A DNA stretch of 64,000 nucleotides from an uncultured Kordiimonas sp. (GCA_947500295.1 CANMRM010000006.1:248001-312000); one strand, 5' to 3'; shown: positions 7,901 through 14,987, counted from the stretch's first letter. Notes: generated by a model from the sequence alone, not told the origin. A program made the numbers and translations.

Positions 7901-8436
7901 GTTGTTTCTCCCTAATGGTGATGTTCTCAGTTTGTGCGCGGCCAGGTCGTGTAACTCCCGGCTGTAAGCCCTCGCGATTTAGGCGTCCGCTCTCCGGTTT
8001 TCAGCGGCATACGCGCACAAACTCAGAACACCCGAGTTAGGTGGCGGGATTTTCGCCCGCCTGTCATGGGTTGCTATTCTCCCACCCATGTCTGCAGAGA
8101 AGGGTTCCGCATTCCGTGGCCTACGTTTGCGGACTGGTGGCGCCTAACTCAGTGGGTCAATCTCTGCCTTGTACTCGCCCACACTCGCACCTCTACAAAT
8201 CCTCGCAGGGCTTCCACCTGCACCGGCGCCACGTCTTCACCGGCTCATTCCGGTTCCCTCGCTTTGCCTTGGCCGTCTCGTGGCCTGACGCGGTTTTTCT
8301 GACATTGCCCGCTAAATTGATGCGCCCTGGGTTTCAGCACCACCAGCCGGCAACGTCTCCATATTGGGACCGGTTGGTTTAGCCATGTCAGACATTCACG
8401 ATGCACCGTTAACATCGCCGGAAGCGGGCGCCCCAA
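7901..8436. other. Structured 536-bp non-coding stretch
   Basis: No convincing gene is seen on either strand. There is an 18-bp inverted repeat with one mismatch (7923-7940 and 8012-8029, GTTCT.AGTTTGTGCGCG type), and a GGCGGG/CCCGCC hairpin near 8042-8060. A second dispersed pair is GAGTTAGG (about 8034) and CCTAACTC (about 8141), with CATGGGT/ACCCATG pairing near 8066-8091. The region lies just upstream of the gapR-like gene. It could be a leader RNA, small RNA or replication element. A 24-codon minus-strand reading frame near 8386 is too short to support. Confidence 0.45.
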
Positions 8437-8724
8437 TCAGTTTTTCTTGGCCGAAACCGACCAGATAATTTCGTTATTGCCCCATGCGTTTTGACGCCGG
8501 CCACCAGTGTCAAAAATCAGGCCACGCTCTTTAAGTTCACTAGTGCGGGGCTGCACACCGCGGGGGTTGTGCCTCAAGTATTCAGCGAGCTCGCTGTTGG
8601 TCATGTCACCCTTGGAGCCGAGTGCATCCATCACTCTGGTTTCCAATCCGTCGCGAATGCCCTTGATCTTGTTCTCGGCCCGCACAGATGGGTGTGAATG
8701 CTGTGTTGTGTGTCCGGCTTGCAT
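8437..8724 (-). CDS. Winged-helix DNA-binding protein
   Basis: 95 aa from the ATG at 8724 (MQAGHTTQHSHPS). Residues about 30-90 form a winged helix: LETRVMDALGSKGDMTNSEL, then LRHNPRGVQPRTSELKERGL and a wing IFDTGGRR. Phage proteins of this type are MarR/LexA-like small regulators. It sits between the non-coding region and recT and may regulate the recombination genes. Confidence 0.65.
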   Translation of the reverse strand: MQAGHTTQHSHPSVRAENKIKGIRDGLETRVMDALGSKGDMTNSELAEYLRHNPRGVQPRTSELKERGLIFDTGGRRQNAWGNNEIIWSVSAKKN

Positions 8725-8817
8725 GTACTTCTTCCTTCTATTGGCGTTGGACAGTTGTGGCGGAGCGAATAGGGTCTTTGTCTGGGGCTGGGTTCGCCCC
8801 GCCACTTGTGGAGCCAG

Positions 8818-9819
8818 CTACTGTTCGTAGTCGCTCACGTCCACAGAGGCATCAGCTTCGCCGATCTCCTTTGCGCGCCGGTTGTAGGCGCCACGAAGCA
8901 GCAGCTGATCCTTCTGATCGAAATTTGAGATGGCTGGTGCCTGGGTGGCAAAAACGCGGTGTAATGCACCAATGGACACCACAGACTCGACGAGTTTCAG
9001 CTGGCGGTCCATATCATCAAACACCTCAGAGTCCTGCATGGGCTCTGCACCTATCCAGTCCTGCCAAAAGTGGCTAAAGTCATGATCAGCATCGTTCGAG
9101 GTTTGTGCATCGTCTTCGACGATCTCGGCATCAACTGCCGTGGGCTGATCAATTGCAGGTTCGGGCTCACTGCCAGCATCAGCAAATGCATTAAGCTTAT
9201 CTGCAACGCCTTGAGGTTCCTGCTCAAAAACGCCGTTGGCATTTGGTGTGACATCAATCACATCATGCAGTTCTTCAGCGGTATGCAGGCCCATGCTGAT
9301 TTCAGGGGCAGTGGTCCTAATAAAGAATGCAGCAGCCCGGAAACGAAGCATATGTTCGGGCATGGTCTGCCACTTGCTTCCCTTCTTGTTGAACCACCCT
9401 TCGGCCTTCGCCATGGCTATTGAAACCCAAGGGCCTTCAAGCTTATCTCCAGTTTCTTTCTCTCGTGCTACTGCGCGACAGGACCACGCATCTGTGTTTT
9501 CCTTACCTCTCAATTCGTAACGCAAAGGACCGTAGTCTGGACTTTGATTGAAGGTCGCGATCAGGAACTGACTGGACCAACCCGGCTTGCCGTGAACAAT
9601 GTAAAGGTTCTGCGCAACCATCAATGGGTCGGCACCCAATCGGTCTGCCATATTGATGACAATTATGCAGTCAGCCTTCTTGCCCCGGAAATGTTCGGGC
9701 ACAATGCTGGATTGTGAGAGCGCTGTGGCTCGCCGCTGGACTAGAGCAAAGTCTTGTTCACCCTTAGTTGGCACGGCCAAATTCGCGATGTCCTGTTTTT
9801 TTGCTACCGCCGTGTTCAT
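8818..9819 (-). CDS. recT: RecT-family single-strand annealing protein
   Basis: 333 aa. The RecT core is clear: MADRLGADPLMVAQNLYIVHGKPGWSSQFL and later GPWVSIAMAKAEGWFNKKGSKW and MLRFRAAAFFIRTTAPEISMGL. The C-terminal third is acidic and less conserved. RecT proteins bind ssDNA and anneal complementary strands in phage recombination. The upstream YqaJ-type exonuclease overlaps it by 4 bp. Together they form a RecE/RecT-like two-gene recombination module. Confidence 0.9.
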   Translation of the reverse strand: MNTAVAKKQDIANLAVPTKGEQDFALVQRRATALSQSSIVPEHFRGKKADCIIVINMADRLGADPLMVAQNLYIVHGKPGWSSQFLIATFNQSPDYGPLRYELRGKENTDAWSCRAVAREKETGDKLEGPWVSIAMAKAEGWFNKKGSKWQTMPEHMLRFRAAAFFIRTTAPEISMGLHTAEELHDVIDVTPNANGVFEQEPQGVADKLNAFADAGSEPEPAIDQPTAVDAEIVEDDAQTSNDADHDFSHFWQDWIGAEPMQDSEVFDDMDRQLKLVESVVSIGALHRVFATQAPAISNFDQKDQLLLRGAYNRRAKEIGEADASVDVSDYEQ

Positions 9820-10718
9820 GCTGCTTTCGCTTCCTTGTTTTTCACCGCAGTCACACGGAAATTGCGAAAGGCCTTCTTGGTGTGAGCCTCCACATGCGCT
9901 TCTTTGGTGGTTGTTGCACTTATGGTGAAACCGTCCAGTTTGACCTTTTTGGCGTCACCGATGATGGTGAGGATTTCAGCCTTTTTGGCTGCTTTGAGCG
10001 CTTTGGCAGCTTTTTCCTCGTCCGCAGCCTGCTTGTAGTCATGCACAAGAGAGGTCAGCAGATTGTTGCCGGTCATGTCGATTTCGGCATCGCTCGCATC
10101 GCGGTACAAGACCGCTATAGAACTTGCATCCAGCGTGAAGTCAGGCTCAGGTGCCCGGTTCTCTCGGATGGATGCCCAGAACTGCTCAACCTCGCTCTCA
10201 AAGCGCTTAATCGCACCCGGATTGGCAGCCACTTCCATGTAATAAAGCTTGTTGCCACCCACACATGCGACCAGATAGCCCCGGTCTTTACCCGCGCATG
10301 CCATCTGTGCCTGTAGCTGCAGGATGATGTGCATGGGCGCATCAGTGATGATGTCACCATCTGCTTCCCACTTGTCGCGGAAAATGAGGCCGTCAACGTT
10401 TTTGATTTCGACTGGCAGGTGGCCGGTCACTGTCTCATAATCGAGGCTGGTGCCGAACTGCGAAACCGTCGGGTGTTCCATGTAACGATGGACACGACGC
10501 ACGGCGATACCAGTTTCAGTTTTGAACCAGTCTGCAATTGCAGGCTCAAGGTGGTTACCTGCCCGAACACGCTCATTGTCCAGATCAGGCTCGGGCAGGG
10601 TGCCCTTCTTTCTATGCCAAAGATCAAACTTTGACATGTAAGGCGAGAGACCAAACAGCGCAGCGATTTCACTGCCGCCTATCCAGTTCTTGCGTTCGTC
10701 TTTGGTGATGTTGGTCAA
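9816..10718 (-). CDS. YqaJ-type viral recombinase (alkaline exonuclease)
   Basis: 300 aa from a TTG at 10718 preceded by GAAGGAAAG. The open frame extends upstream to 11108 but there runs antiphase through two other genes, so that part is not coding. Motifs are RKNWIGGSEIAALFG, SKFDLWHRKKG, GNHLEPAIADWF, then GTSLDYETVTGHLPVEIKN (PD-(D/E)XK metal ligands) and HIILQLQAQMACAG. It digests one strand of duplex ends to load the annealing protein RecT, whose gene follows directly. Confidence 0.85.
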   Translation of the reverse strand: MTNITKDERKNWIGGSEIAALFGLSPYMSKFDLWHRKKGTLPEPDLDNERVRAGNHLEPAIADWFKTETGIAVRRVHRYMEHPTVSQFGTSLDYETVTGHLPVEIKNVDGLIFRDKWEADGDIITDAPMHIILQLQAQMACAGKDRGYLVACVGGNKLYYMEVAANPGAIKRFESEVEQFWASIRENRAPEPDFTLDASSIAVLYRDASDAEIDMTGNNLLTSLVHDYKQAADEEKAAKALKAAKKAEILTIIGDAKKVKLDGFTISATTTKEAHVEAHTKKAFRNFRVTAVKNKEAKAA

Positions 10719-10729
10719 CAGTCTTTCCT

Positions 10730-10879
10730 TCAGTTTAGGGGCAATCCGGCAGCCACGAAGATGATGGCCAGCAGCATGTAGCTGGCGTAGAAGAACAGGA
10801 GGCCAAAGACCGCGGTTCCCAACATTTTCACGGCACCAAACGGCCCCATGCGCTTTAGTTCTCTGACAACAGGGTTCAT
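10730..10879 (-). CDS. 49-aa single-span membrane protein
   Basis: A short gene: MNPVVRELKRMGPFGAVKML followed by one hydrophobic helix (about residues 21-44, rich in Leu, Phe, Ala and Ile) and a short tail. The start overlaps the upstream stop by ATGA and the stop lies 11 bp before the exonuclease start, an operon-like fit on both sides. A basic N-terminus before the helix predicts an N-in orientation. Function unknown. A superinfection or membrane-signalling role would be speculation. Confidence 0.6.
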   Translation of the reverse strand: MNPVVRELKRMGPFGAVKMLGTAVFGLLFFYASYMLLAIIFVAAGLPLN

Positions 10880-11199
10880 TCCTCGCCCCTTGCGCGGGCG
10901 GAGTAATATTCCGCTTGAGCCTCAATCCACGACACAGCGCTTTCGAGGTCTTCGTGAAAGTTTTTCGCGGACTCGCGAAAGGCCTCACACATGTTGTCTC
11001 CGAGGGCGTCGAGGGAAGCTTGGCTTCGGTTGAGCAACGATTTGGCCTGTTCGACAAAAGCGTCCATATTTGCGCAGTTCTCCTGCTCAAGACTGCCATC
11101 AAAATCATTGATACTCAGGGCATCAAGTCTTCGCTTGTTGGCGGCTTCTTCGATCATTTCATTTGCGTTTGCGGTCACAAAGCTTCCCCGTTTTCCCAT
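10876..11199 (-). CDS. First gene of the leftward early operon, unknown function
   Basis: 107 aa, acidic and almost entirely helical (long runs compatible with a coiled coil, SLLNRSQASLDALGDNMCEA and ESAVSWIEAQAEYYSARARG). No domain is recognised. It is the gene closest to the leftward promoter at 11318-11345, so it would be made first when repression is lifted. Confidence 0.55.
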   Translation of the reverse strand: MGKRGSFVTANANEMIEEAANKRRLDALSINDFDGSLEQENCANMDAFVEQAKSLLNRSQASLDALGDNMCEAFRESAKNFHEDLESAVSWIEAQAEYYSARARGEE

Positions 11200-11317
11200 T
11201 GTCGCAGACCCGGTAGCCAGTTGTGTCGGCAGGTTGGTCTTTGCGACCCGCTGGCAAATAACTGAGCAATCGAACCGTGTGCTGATATGCAGGCCCCGTT
11301 ACCGCTGCGGTGATTTG

Positions 11318-11358
11318 ACGATAACAAGAAAACTAATAAAGTCAACAAGAATACTTAT
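11318..11358 (-). promoter_or_regulatory. Leftward early promoter with two repressor operator-like sites
   Basis: On the minus strand, -35 TTGACT (11340-11345) and -10 TATCGT (11318-11323) are 16 bp apart. The spacer is filled by ACAAGAAAACTAAT (11324-11337). A second copy, ACAAGAATACTTAT (11345-11358), overlaps the -35. Each matches 12 of 14 positions of the operator ACAAGAAAACTTGT beside the repressor gene at 14667. This is the expected lambda-like arrangement for silencing the leftward operon in the lysogen. Confidence 0.65.
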
Positions 11359-11367
11359 TATTCAAAA

Positions 11368-11414
11368 AACTACGGAGTTCCATAGTTGCCATGAGGTGCG
11401 CGCTGTGGTGCTAT
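11368..11414 (+). promoter_or_regulatory. Lux-box-like dyad and promoter of luxR1
   Basis: AACTACGGAGTTCCATAGTT (11368-11387) is a 20-bp dyad with 8 of 10 symmetric pairs. Its last two bases form the start of a -35 TTGCCA (11386-11391), followed after 17 bp by TGCTAT (11409-11414). A LuxR-type box overlapping the -35 is the classic AHL-activated promoter layout. The ATG of luxR1 is 73 bp beyond the dyad. It matches the dyad at 13945 at 15 of 20 positions with identical geometry. It lies 10 bp from the leftward operators. Confidence 0.65.
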
Positions 11415-11460
11415 TCAGCAACTACCAGTTGAAGCGAAAACCGAAGGTGAGGGCCACGAT

Positions 11461-12201
11461 ATGCTTTTGGAAAGTTTACAACGAGATCTCGATAAAACGA
11501 CGGATGCGCTAGAGTTGCACGGGATTTTTTCATCATTTCTGGCGGTCTTTAATGCGGTTTACTTTACGAGCTTTACCTTTGGCCGCATGGTTGAAGGCAA
11601 GCGACACCTAAAGCCCATGAACCCTTACGGCTGCTTTGATCATCCATGGCCCCTGCATTACACGAGGCGAAATTTTTTGTACAAGGATGCGGCACTCTTA
11701 AAGGCTGTAGCCCATTCGAATTGGGAATTGCCCGTATTATGGAGTGAGGTAGACTGGCCGGATGACAGTAAAGTCATTTTGGCGGAGGCAGCCCATATGG
11801 GTTTAGACGAGGGAGCGGTTTTCCCGATCACCAATGCGGATGGTTCAATTACAATTTTCAGTGTCGCGGGCGCGAGGTTCAAGCCAAGCCAGCAAGACCT
11901 AGCTGTCATGGCCGCGGGAGCGAAGCGCATGCATATCCGGGTTATGGAAGTAGAGGGCAACCTTGCTTTGTTGGGCGCCGGGGATCTGCCCACGGATCAT
12001 GTGCGGGTGCTGCAGTTGATGGCCCAGGGTATGAGCAATGCCAGCATTGCAGAGGTTATCAGCAATGAAGACGGCAACCCGATCACGCCGGACGGGATCA
12101 AAAAACGGGTAGCAAAAATTTACGAGACGACGGGCGCTGTTAATCGTGATGACGCGGTGTTTCTTGGCTTGCGTCACTCACTGATAACGTTGCGCGGCTA
12201 G
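11461..12201 (+). CDS. LuxR-type AHL-responsive regulator 1
   Basis: 246 aa. The N-terminal autoinducer-binding domain keeps the ligand-contact residues with TraR-like spacing: Trp63, Tyr67, Asp76 and Trp94 (DHPWPLHYTRR...YKDAAL...VLWSEVDW). The C-terminal GerE-type HTH (about 176-240) is divergent, with an insertion SNEDGNPITP between helices but a retained NRDDAV end. It would bind an AHL in the cytoplasm and activate or repress lux-box promoters. It is the first gene of a luxR-luxI-luxR run, with a lux-box-like promoter upstream, implying autoregulation. Confidence 0.85.
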   Translation: MLLESLQRDLDKTTDALELHGIFSSFLAVFNAVYFTSFTFGRMVEGKRHLKPMNPYGCFDHPWPLHYTRRNFLYKDAALLKAVAHSNWELPVLWSEVDWPDDSKVILAEAAHMGLDEGAVFPITNADGSITIFSVAGARFKPSQQDLAVMAAGAKRMHIRVMEVEGNLALLGAGDLPTDHVRVLQLMAQGMSNASIAEVISNEDGNPITPDGIKKRVAKIYETTGAVNRDDAVFLGLRHSLITLRG

Positions 12202-12270
12202 CCAGTACCCGGGCGGGTAGTTCACAAGTGCAATTTGGTGTGTATGGTTTCCCGGGAAGGGAGCCATCAC

Positions 12271-13125
12271 ATGATTTACCTCATCGATCATCGCAACCGC
12301 CACTTGTTCGGCAAGTACCTTATGCAAATACATCGCCAGCGCTATGAGTACTTTGTTCAAGCCCGCGGTTGGTTCGAATTGGAGAGCTTTTTCCACATTG
12401 AAGTGGACCAGTATGATGGTCCAACGGCAAGCTATATTGCAGTCATCGATGAGGGCAGGGTGATAGCTTCCATTCGGGTGATGCCTACTAGCTTGGGCAC
12501 GTTCCTTGAGGAAAGTCACAAAGGCAGAATCCTCCCAGAATATCGCCCATATCCTTTTTGCCAAGAGACTTGGGAAATGTTCCGGCTGTTAGTCACAGAC
12601 GACAAATGGCGCTGGGAAGGGCACCCAGCTGTTCGCGTGCTCATGATCGGTATGTACGAATACTTGCTGGGGCAGGGTGCTAAGCGCTTGGTTGCAGTTT
12701 CCGACACCGGGCTTTTGCGCAAAATGCCACCGGAATGGCCCTTCAGGGAGATCGGTGCCCGAGAAAAGTTTTTGCAGAGGGACCTACCGGATGGCGAGAG
12801 TACTCTTGTGGAGATAGAGTTGCACGAACAGGTCAACGAGCTCACCAGACGAAATCGACAGTATCGCGCTGGGCAACTTCAACGAGCCGAAGACGCACTG
12901 GCACCAGCCAAAATCGGGTACTCTCCCGAGGAACTATTTGTGATCAACCGCTGGTTAGTGCATCATCCTGAAAGAATCCATGAGGTGCGCGGCATCGTGA
13001 AGACGGCTGAAAACAAGTTGGATGGTTATGACAAATTTAACGAGTTAGTGACAGAGTGCATTGCATGGGATTGGGGGTCGAACGAAGGCAGAAGTAGCGT
13101 CCAAGGGATACCCGTTTGGCATTAG
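12271..13125 (+). CDS. LuxI-type acyl-homoserine-lactone synthase, C-terminally extended
   Basis: 284 aa from the ATG at 12271, which has GGGAAGGGAG upstream. A TTG at 12235 is rejected. The invariant LuxI residues are all present: Arg24, Phe28, Trp34, Asp46, Asp49, Arg69, Glu102 and Arg105. The enzyme makes AHL signals from S-adenosylmethionine and acyl-ACP. Typical synthases are 190-230 aa. Here about 90 extra residues (from HEQVNELTRRNRQYRAG onward) form an unrecognised C-terminal domain. It sits between two luxR genes on the phage. Confidence 0.8.
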   Translation: MIYLIDHRNRHLFGKYLMQIHRQRYEYFVQARGWFELESFFHIEVDQYDGPTASYIAVIDEGRVIASIRVMPTSLGTFLEESHKGRILPEYRPYPFCQETWEMFRLLVTDDKWRWEGHPAVRVLMIGMYEYLLGQGAKRLVAVSDTGLLRKMPPEWPFREIGAREKFLQRDLPDGESTLVEIELHEQVNELTRRNRQYRAGQLQRAEDALAPAKIGYSPEELFVINRWLVHHPERIHEVRGIVKTAENKLDGYDKFNELVTECIAWDWGSNEGRSSVQGIPVWH

Positions 13126-13922
13126 TTGACTGGCAGCAAGCAGAAGAAAAATTAGATAGAGTATCAGAGCCCGGTTTTGCCGCCCGCATCGCTTTTGATG
13201 CCGCCACACAGCTGGGCTTCACTTCCATGTTTCTTGGGGAAATCCCGGTGGGGACCGAGCGCATGGAAAAGCAAATGCTGTTCACGTTGCCGGGTGACAA
13301 ATGGCCGCTACATTACTCGCGTCGCGGTTTTCGACACGTGGACCCAATAATACTACTGTTAAAATCCTTCGAATTTGAGATCGTCTATTGGGATGATTGC
13401 CGCGCAATGATCCGAGCCAACACGCACGCCCAGCAAATGTACCAGGAAGCGGCGCAAATATTTGGCCTGGAAGACGGTATGATAGTTTGGACACTTACAC
13501 CGAACATTACACTCGGTTATCACTATATGGCCGGGCCAAAAGGTAGTGCGGTGGGCTTATCGCGGACGGACAGGCTGGAAATGGCGCGCTGTGCCCGCGT
13601 TGCGATTATGAAGGAAGCCAAGCACTCAGAGGTTTACGAGGTTTTGCCCCATGCGCCGGCGCTGACTCAAAAACAGCGCGAGATCCTTTCGATGGTCATG
13701 GAATGTCACAAAAACCAAGAAATAGCAGATCACTTCAATGTCACGCGCATTGCAGTTGAAAAGCAGATAACCGCCTTGTTTGAAGCCTTTAAAATTCCAA
13801 ATGACGTTGGAGTGAAAAGAATTGCGCTCGTACAAGCGGCCCAGCGCTGCGGGCTGGTGCCAATTGAGCCGGTGTTAACAAAACATTCGCAAAACCCCAA
13901 AAGCAAAGACGTACCTAATTAA
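13116..13922 (+). CDS. LuxR-type AHL-responsive regulator 2
   Basis: 268 aa from a TTG at 13116 with AAGGGA upstream, overlapping the luxI stop by 10 bp. The ligand-binding domain keeps Trp63, Tyr67, Asp76 and Trp92 (DKWPLHYSRRGFRHVDP...YWDD). The HTH is about 200-245 (LTQKQREILSMVMECHKNQE, EIADHFNVTRIAVEKQ). The last 25 residues are a basic tail. With two receptors and one synthase, the proteins may respond to the same signal with different effects. The next promoter downstream carries a lux-box-like site. Confidence 0.85.
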   Translation: MALVDWQQAEEKLDRVSEPGFAARIAFDAATQLGFTSMFLGEIPVGTERMEKQMLFTLPGDKWPLHYSRRGFRHVDPIILLLKSFEFEIVYWDDCRAMIRANTHAQQMYQEAAQIFGLEDGMIVWTLTPNITLGYHYMAGPKGSAVGLSRTDRLEMARCARVAIMKEAKHSEVYEVLPHAPALTQKQREILSMVMECHKNQEIADHFNVTRIAVEKQITALFEAFKIPNDVGVKRIALVQAAQRCGLVPIEPVLTKHSQNPKSKDVPN

Positions 13923-13944
13923 TAAAATTGTCAAATTGGCAAAA

Positions 13945-13996
13945 AAGTATGGATGTCTATAGTTGAGAAGCCACCACTAAACCCTTACGATATAAT
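13945..13996 (+). promoter_or_regulatory. Second lux-box-like promoter, pointing at the repressor gene
   Basis: AAGTATGGATGTCTATAGTT (13945-13964) matches the dyad at 11368 at 15 of 20 positions, or 20 of 25 with flanking A-run and G. It overlaps -35 TTGAGA (13963-13968), and 17 bp later comes TACGAT (13986-13991). A TATAAT at 13991-13996 is an alternative -10. Box and -35 overlap by two bases exactly as upstream of luxR1. Transcription would run through the 71-aa ORF at 14018 and antisense to the repressor. No intrinsic terminator intervenes. Confidence 0.65.
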
Positions 13997-14017
13997 TTGA
14001 TTGTGGGGTACACGTTT

Positions 14018-14233
14018 ATGGCGAATAATTCAGCAATAGTTAGCCATGTAAAGAAGGTTCGGGTTGATACTAGAGCAAGTTGCTTGGAATTGTCAGAGCC
14101 TGAACGACGCCCACTATGCAAAAACTGTGTTTTTGCTCGCCTGAGCCCACCTCACCGATGTGCCAGTCTTGTTGAGGATAATAGGGAAGGGCAGCCGTTC
14201 GGTTATCTTTATGATCGGTTGGCGTCACAATAA
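14018..14233 (+). CDS. Candidate small antirepressor ORF opposite the repressor gene
   Basis: 71 aa from the ATG at 14018 (GGGG about 10 bp upstream). It contains CKNCVF and a later Cys (PPHRC), a possible metal site, and no recognised domain. Its last 164 bp overlap the 3' end of the repressor on the other strand, so the frame could be fortuitous. Position is the main argument: it is the first ORF behind a lux-box-like promoter and next to the repressor, where known quorum-sensing phages encode small antirepressors. Even if untranslated, the transcript is antisense to the repressor mRNA. Confidence 0.35.
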   Translation: MANNSAIVSHVKKVRVDTRASCLELSEPERRPLCKNCVFARLSPPHRCASLVEDNREGQPFGYLYDRLASQ

Positions 14234-14594
14234 TCTGGTCGCCGATGACACCAAACCGAAACAGGCTTGGAGCTTCTTCATCTTTCTGCCCAACAATCAG
14301 CAAGTCTATCGCCGGTCTGCCAGTTTCCTTGTAACCTTCGGCTGAAATAATTTCGGCCACAATGCCGTTGTTGAGGTCCAGTCTGCCAGGAACCTCTGAC
14401 TTTTTGCCTTGCAGGAGATACTCGGTAGATGTCTTCAAGGCTTCAGCGTATTCCACGATAAACCTAGGTTTTGCAGTCCTATCGGCTTCCAGCAACCATA
14501 CAGCGGACTGACTTACACCGACCAACTTGGCAAGTTGCTCTTGCGTTAGTCCGAGTTCTTCTCGGCGTGCCCTTGCCCGTGCCCCTAACGACAT
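14070..14594 (-). CDS. Phage repressor (CI-like)
   Basis: 174 aa. The XRE-type HTH spans residues 5-60 (ARREELGLTQEQLAKLVGVSQSAVWLLEADR). The C-terminal region (DWHIGEVGSGEQKHSFCIVG) resembles that of the repressor at 59903. I do not see the Ser/Lys peptidase motifs or an Ala-Gly/Cys-Gly cleavage site of an S24 repressor, so SOS self-cleavage is doubtful. It is divergent from the Cro-like gene across three operator-like dyads and convergent with the lux-controlled transcript. It is the probable keeper of lysogeny. Confidence 0.8.
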   Translation of the reverse strand: MSLGARARARREELGLTQEQLAKLVGVSQSAVWLLEADRTAKPRFIVEYAEALKTSTEYLLQGKKSEVPGRLDLNNGIVAEIISAEGYKETGRPAIDLLIVGQKDEEAPSLFRFGVIGDQIIVTPTDHKDNRTAALPYYPQQDWHIGEVGSGEQKHSFCIVGVVQALTIPSNLL

Positions 14595-14618
14595 CCAACA
14601 ATCCCCTTTGACTGCTGT

Positions 14619-14686
14619 CTACAACAAAACTTGTAGCGGAGCACCACAACAATACTAGTTGTGATTACAAGAAAACTTGTTATTAT
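14619..14686 (+). promoter_or_regulatory. Repressor operators and rightward early promoter
   Basis: Three dyads lie in the repressor-cro interval: CTACAA-N6-TTGTAG (14619-14636), CACAAC-N7-GTTGTG (14645-14663) and ACAAG-AAAA-CTTGT (14667-14680). A rightward promoter has -35 TTGTGA (14659-14664) and -10 TATTAT (14681-14686), 16 bp apart, with the third dyad filling the spacer, just as at the leftward promoter. Repressor and Cro would compete here. Assignment to these proteins is inference from position. Confidence 0.7.
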
Positions 14687-14708
14687 TCGCACTGGAAAGG
14701 ATCACTCC

Positions 14709-14987
14709 ATGTTGAACATCGAAGAAATCAAAAAAATAAAGCGAGCGGGGATGGATTTGGCAGTTGGCCGCGCTGGTTCCCAATCTGCCTTGGCGGAGGG
14801 TGTTTCAAATTCAAAATACGCAAAGTCCCTTCAACTCTCCTGTTCTCAGGCGGCGATCAGCCTCATGCAAACCAAAGGCGAATGCAGCGCAAAATATGTG
14901 CTGGCAGTCGAGGAATTTACCGGTGTTTCACGAGGGCAGCTGCGGCCAGATTTGTATCCAGAAGACCCCGTGGCGCGCTGCGCGTAG
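14709..14987 (+). CDS. Cro/YdaS-like small regulator
   Basis: 92 aa from the ATG at 14709, preceded by AAAGGA. A short HTH region (LSCSQAAISLMQTKGECSAK) is followed by YVLAVEEFTGVSRGQLRPDL, the YdaS/Cro-like C-terminal pattern. Divergent from the repressor across shared operators, it is the expected Cro counterpart that favours lytic growth and is the first gene of the rightward early transcript. Confidence 0.7.
   Translation: MLNIEEIKKIKRAGMDLAVGRAGSQSALAEGVSNSKYAKSLQLSCSQAAISLMQTKGECSAKYVLAVEEFTGVSRGQLRPDLYPEDPVARCA

Noticed and set aside
8041-8382. Plus-strand 113-codon ORF in the structured region
   Set aside because: No ribosome-binding site, codon use unlike neighbours, and lies against the direction of the operon. 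The inverted repeats explain the region better.
10719-11108. Upstream extension of the YqaJ exonuclease frame (about 130 codons)
   Set aside because: It overlaps two better-supported genes in other frames, is composed of shadow-like Arg/Cys/Pro sequence, and a TTG with a good ribosome-binding site at 10718 begins exactly where family similarity starts.
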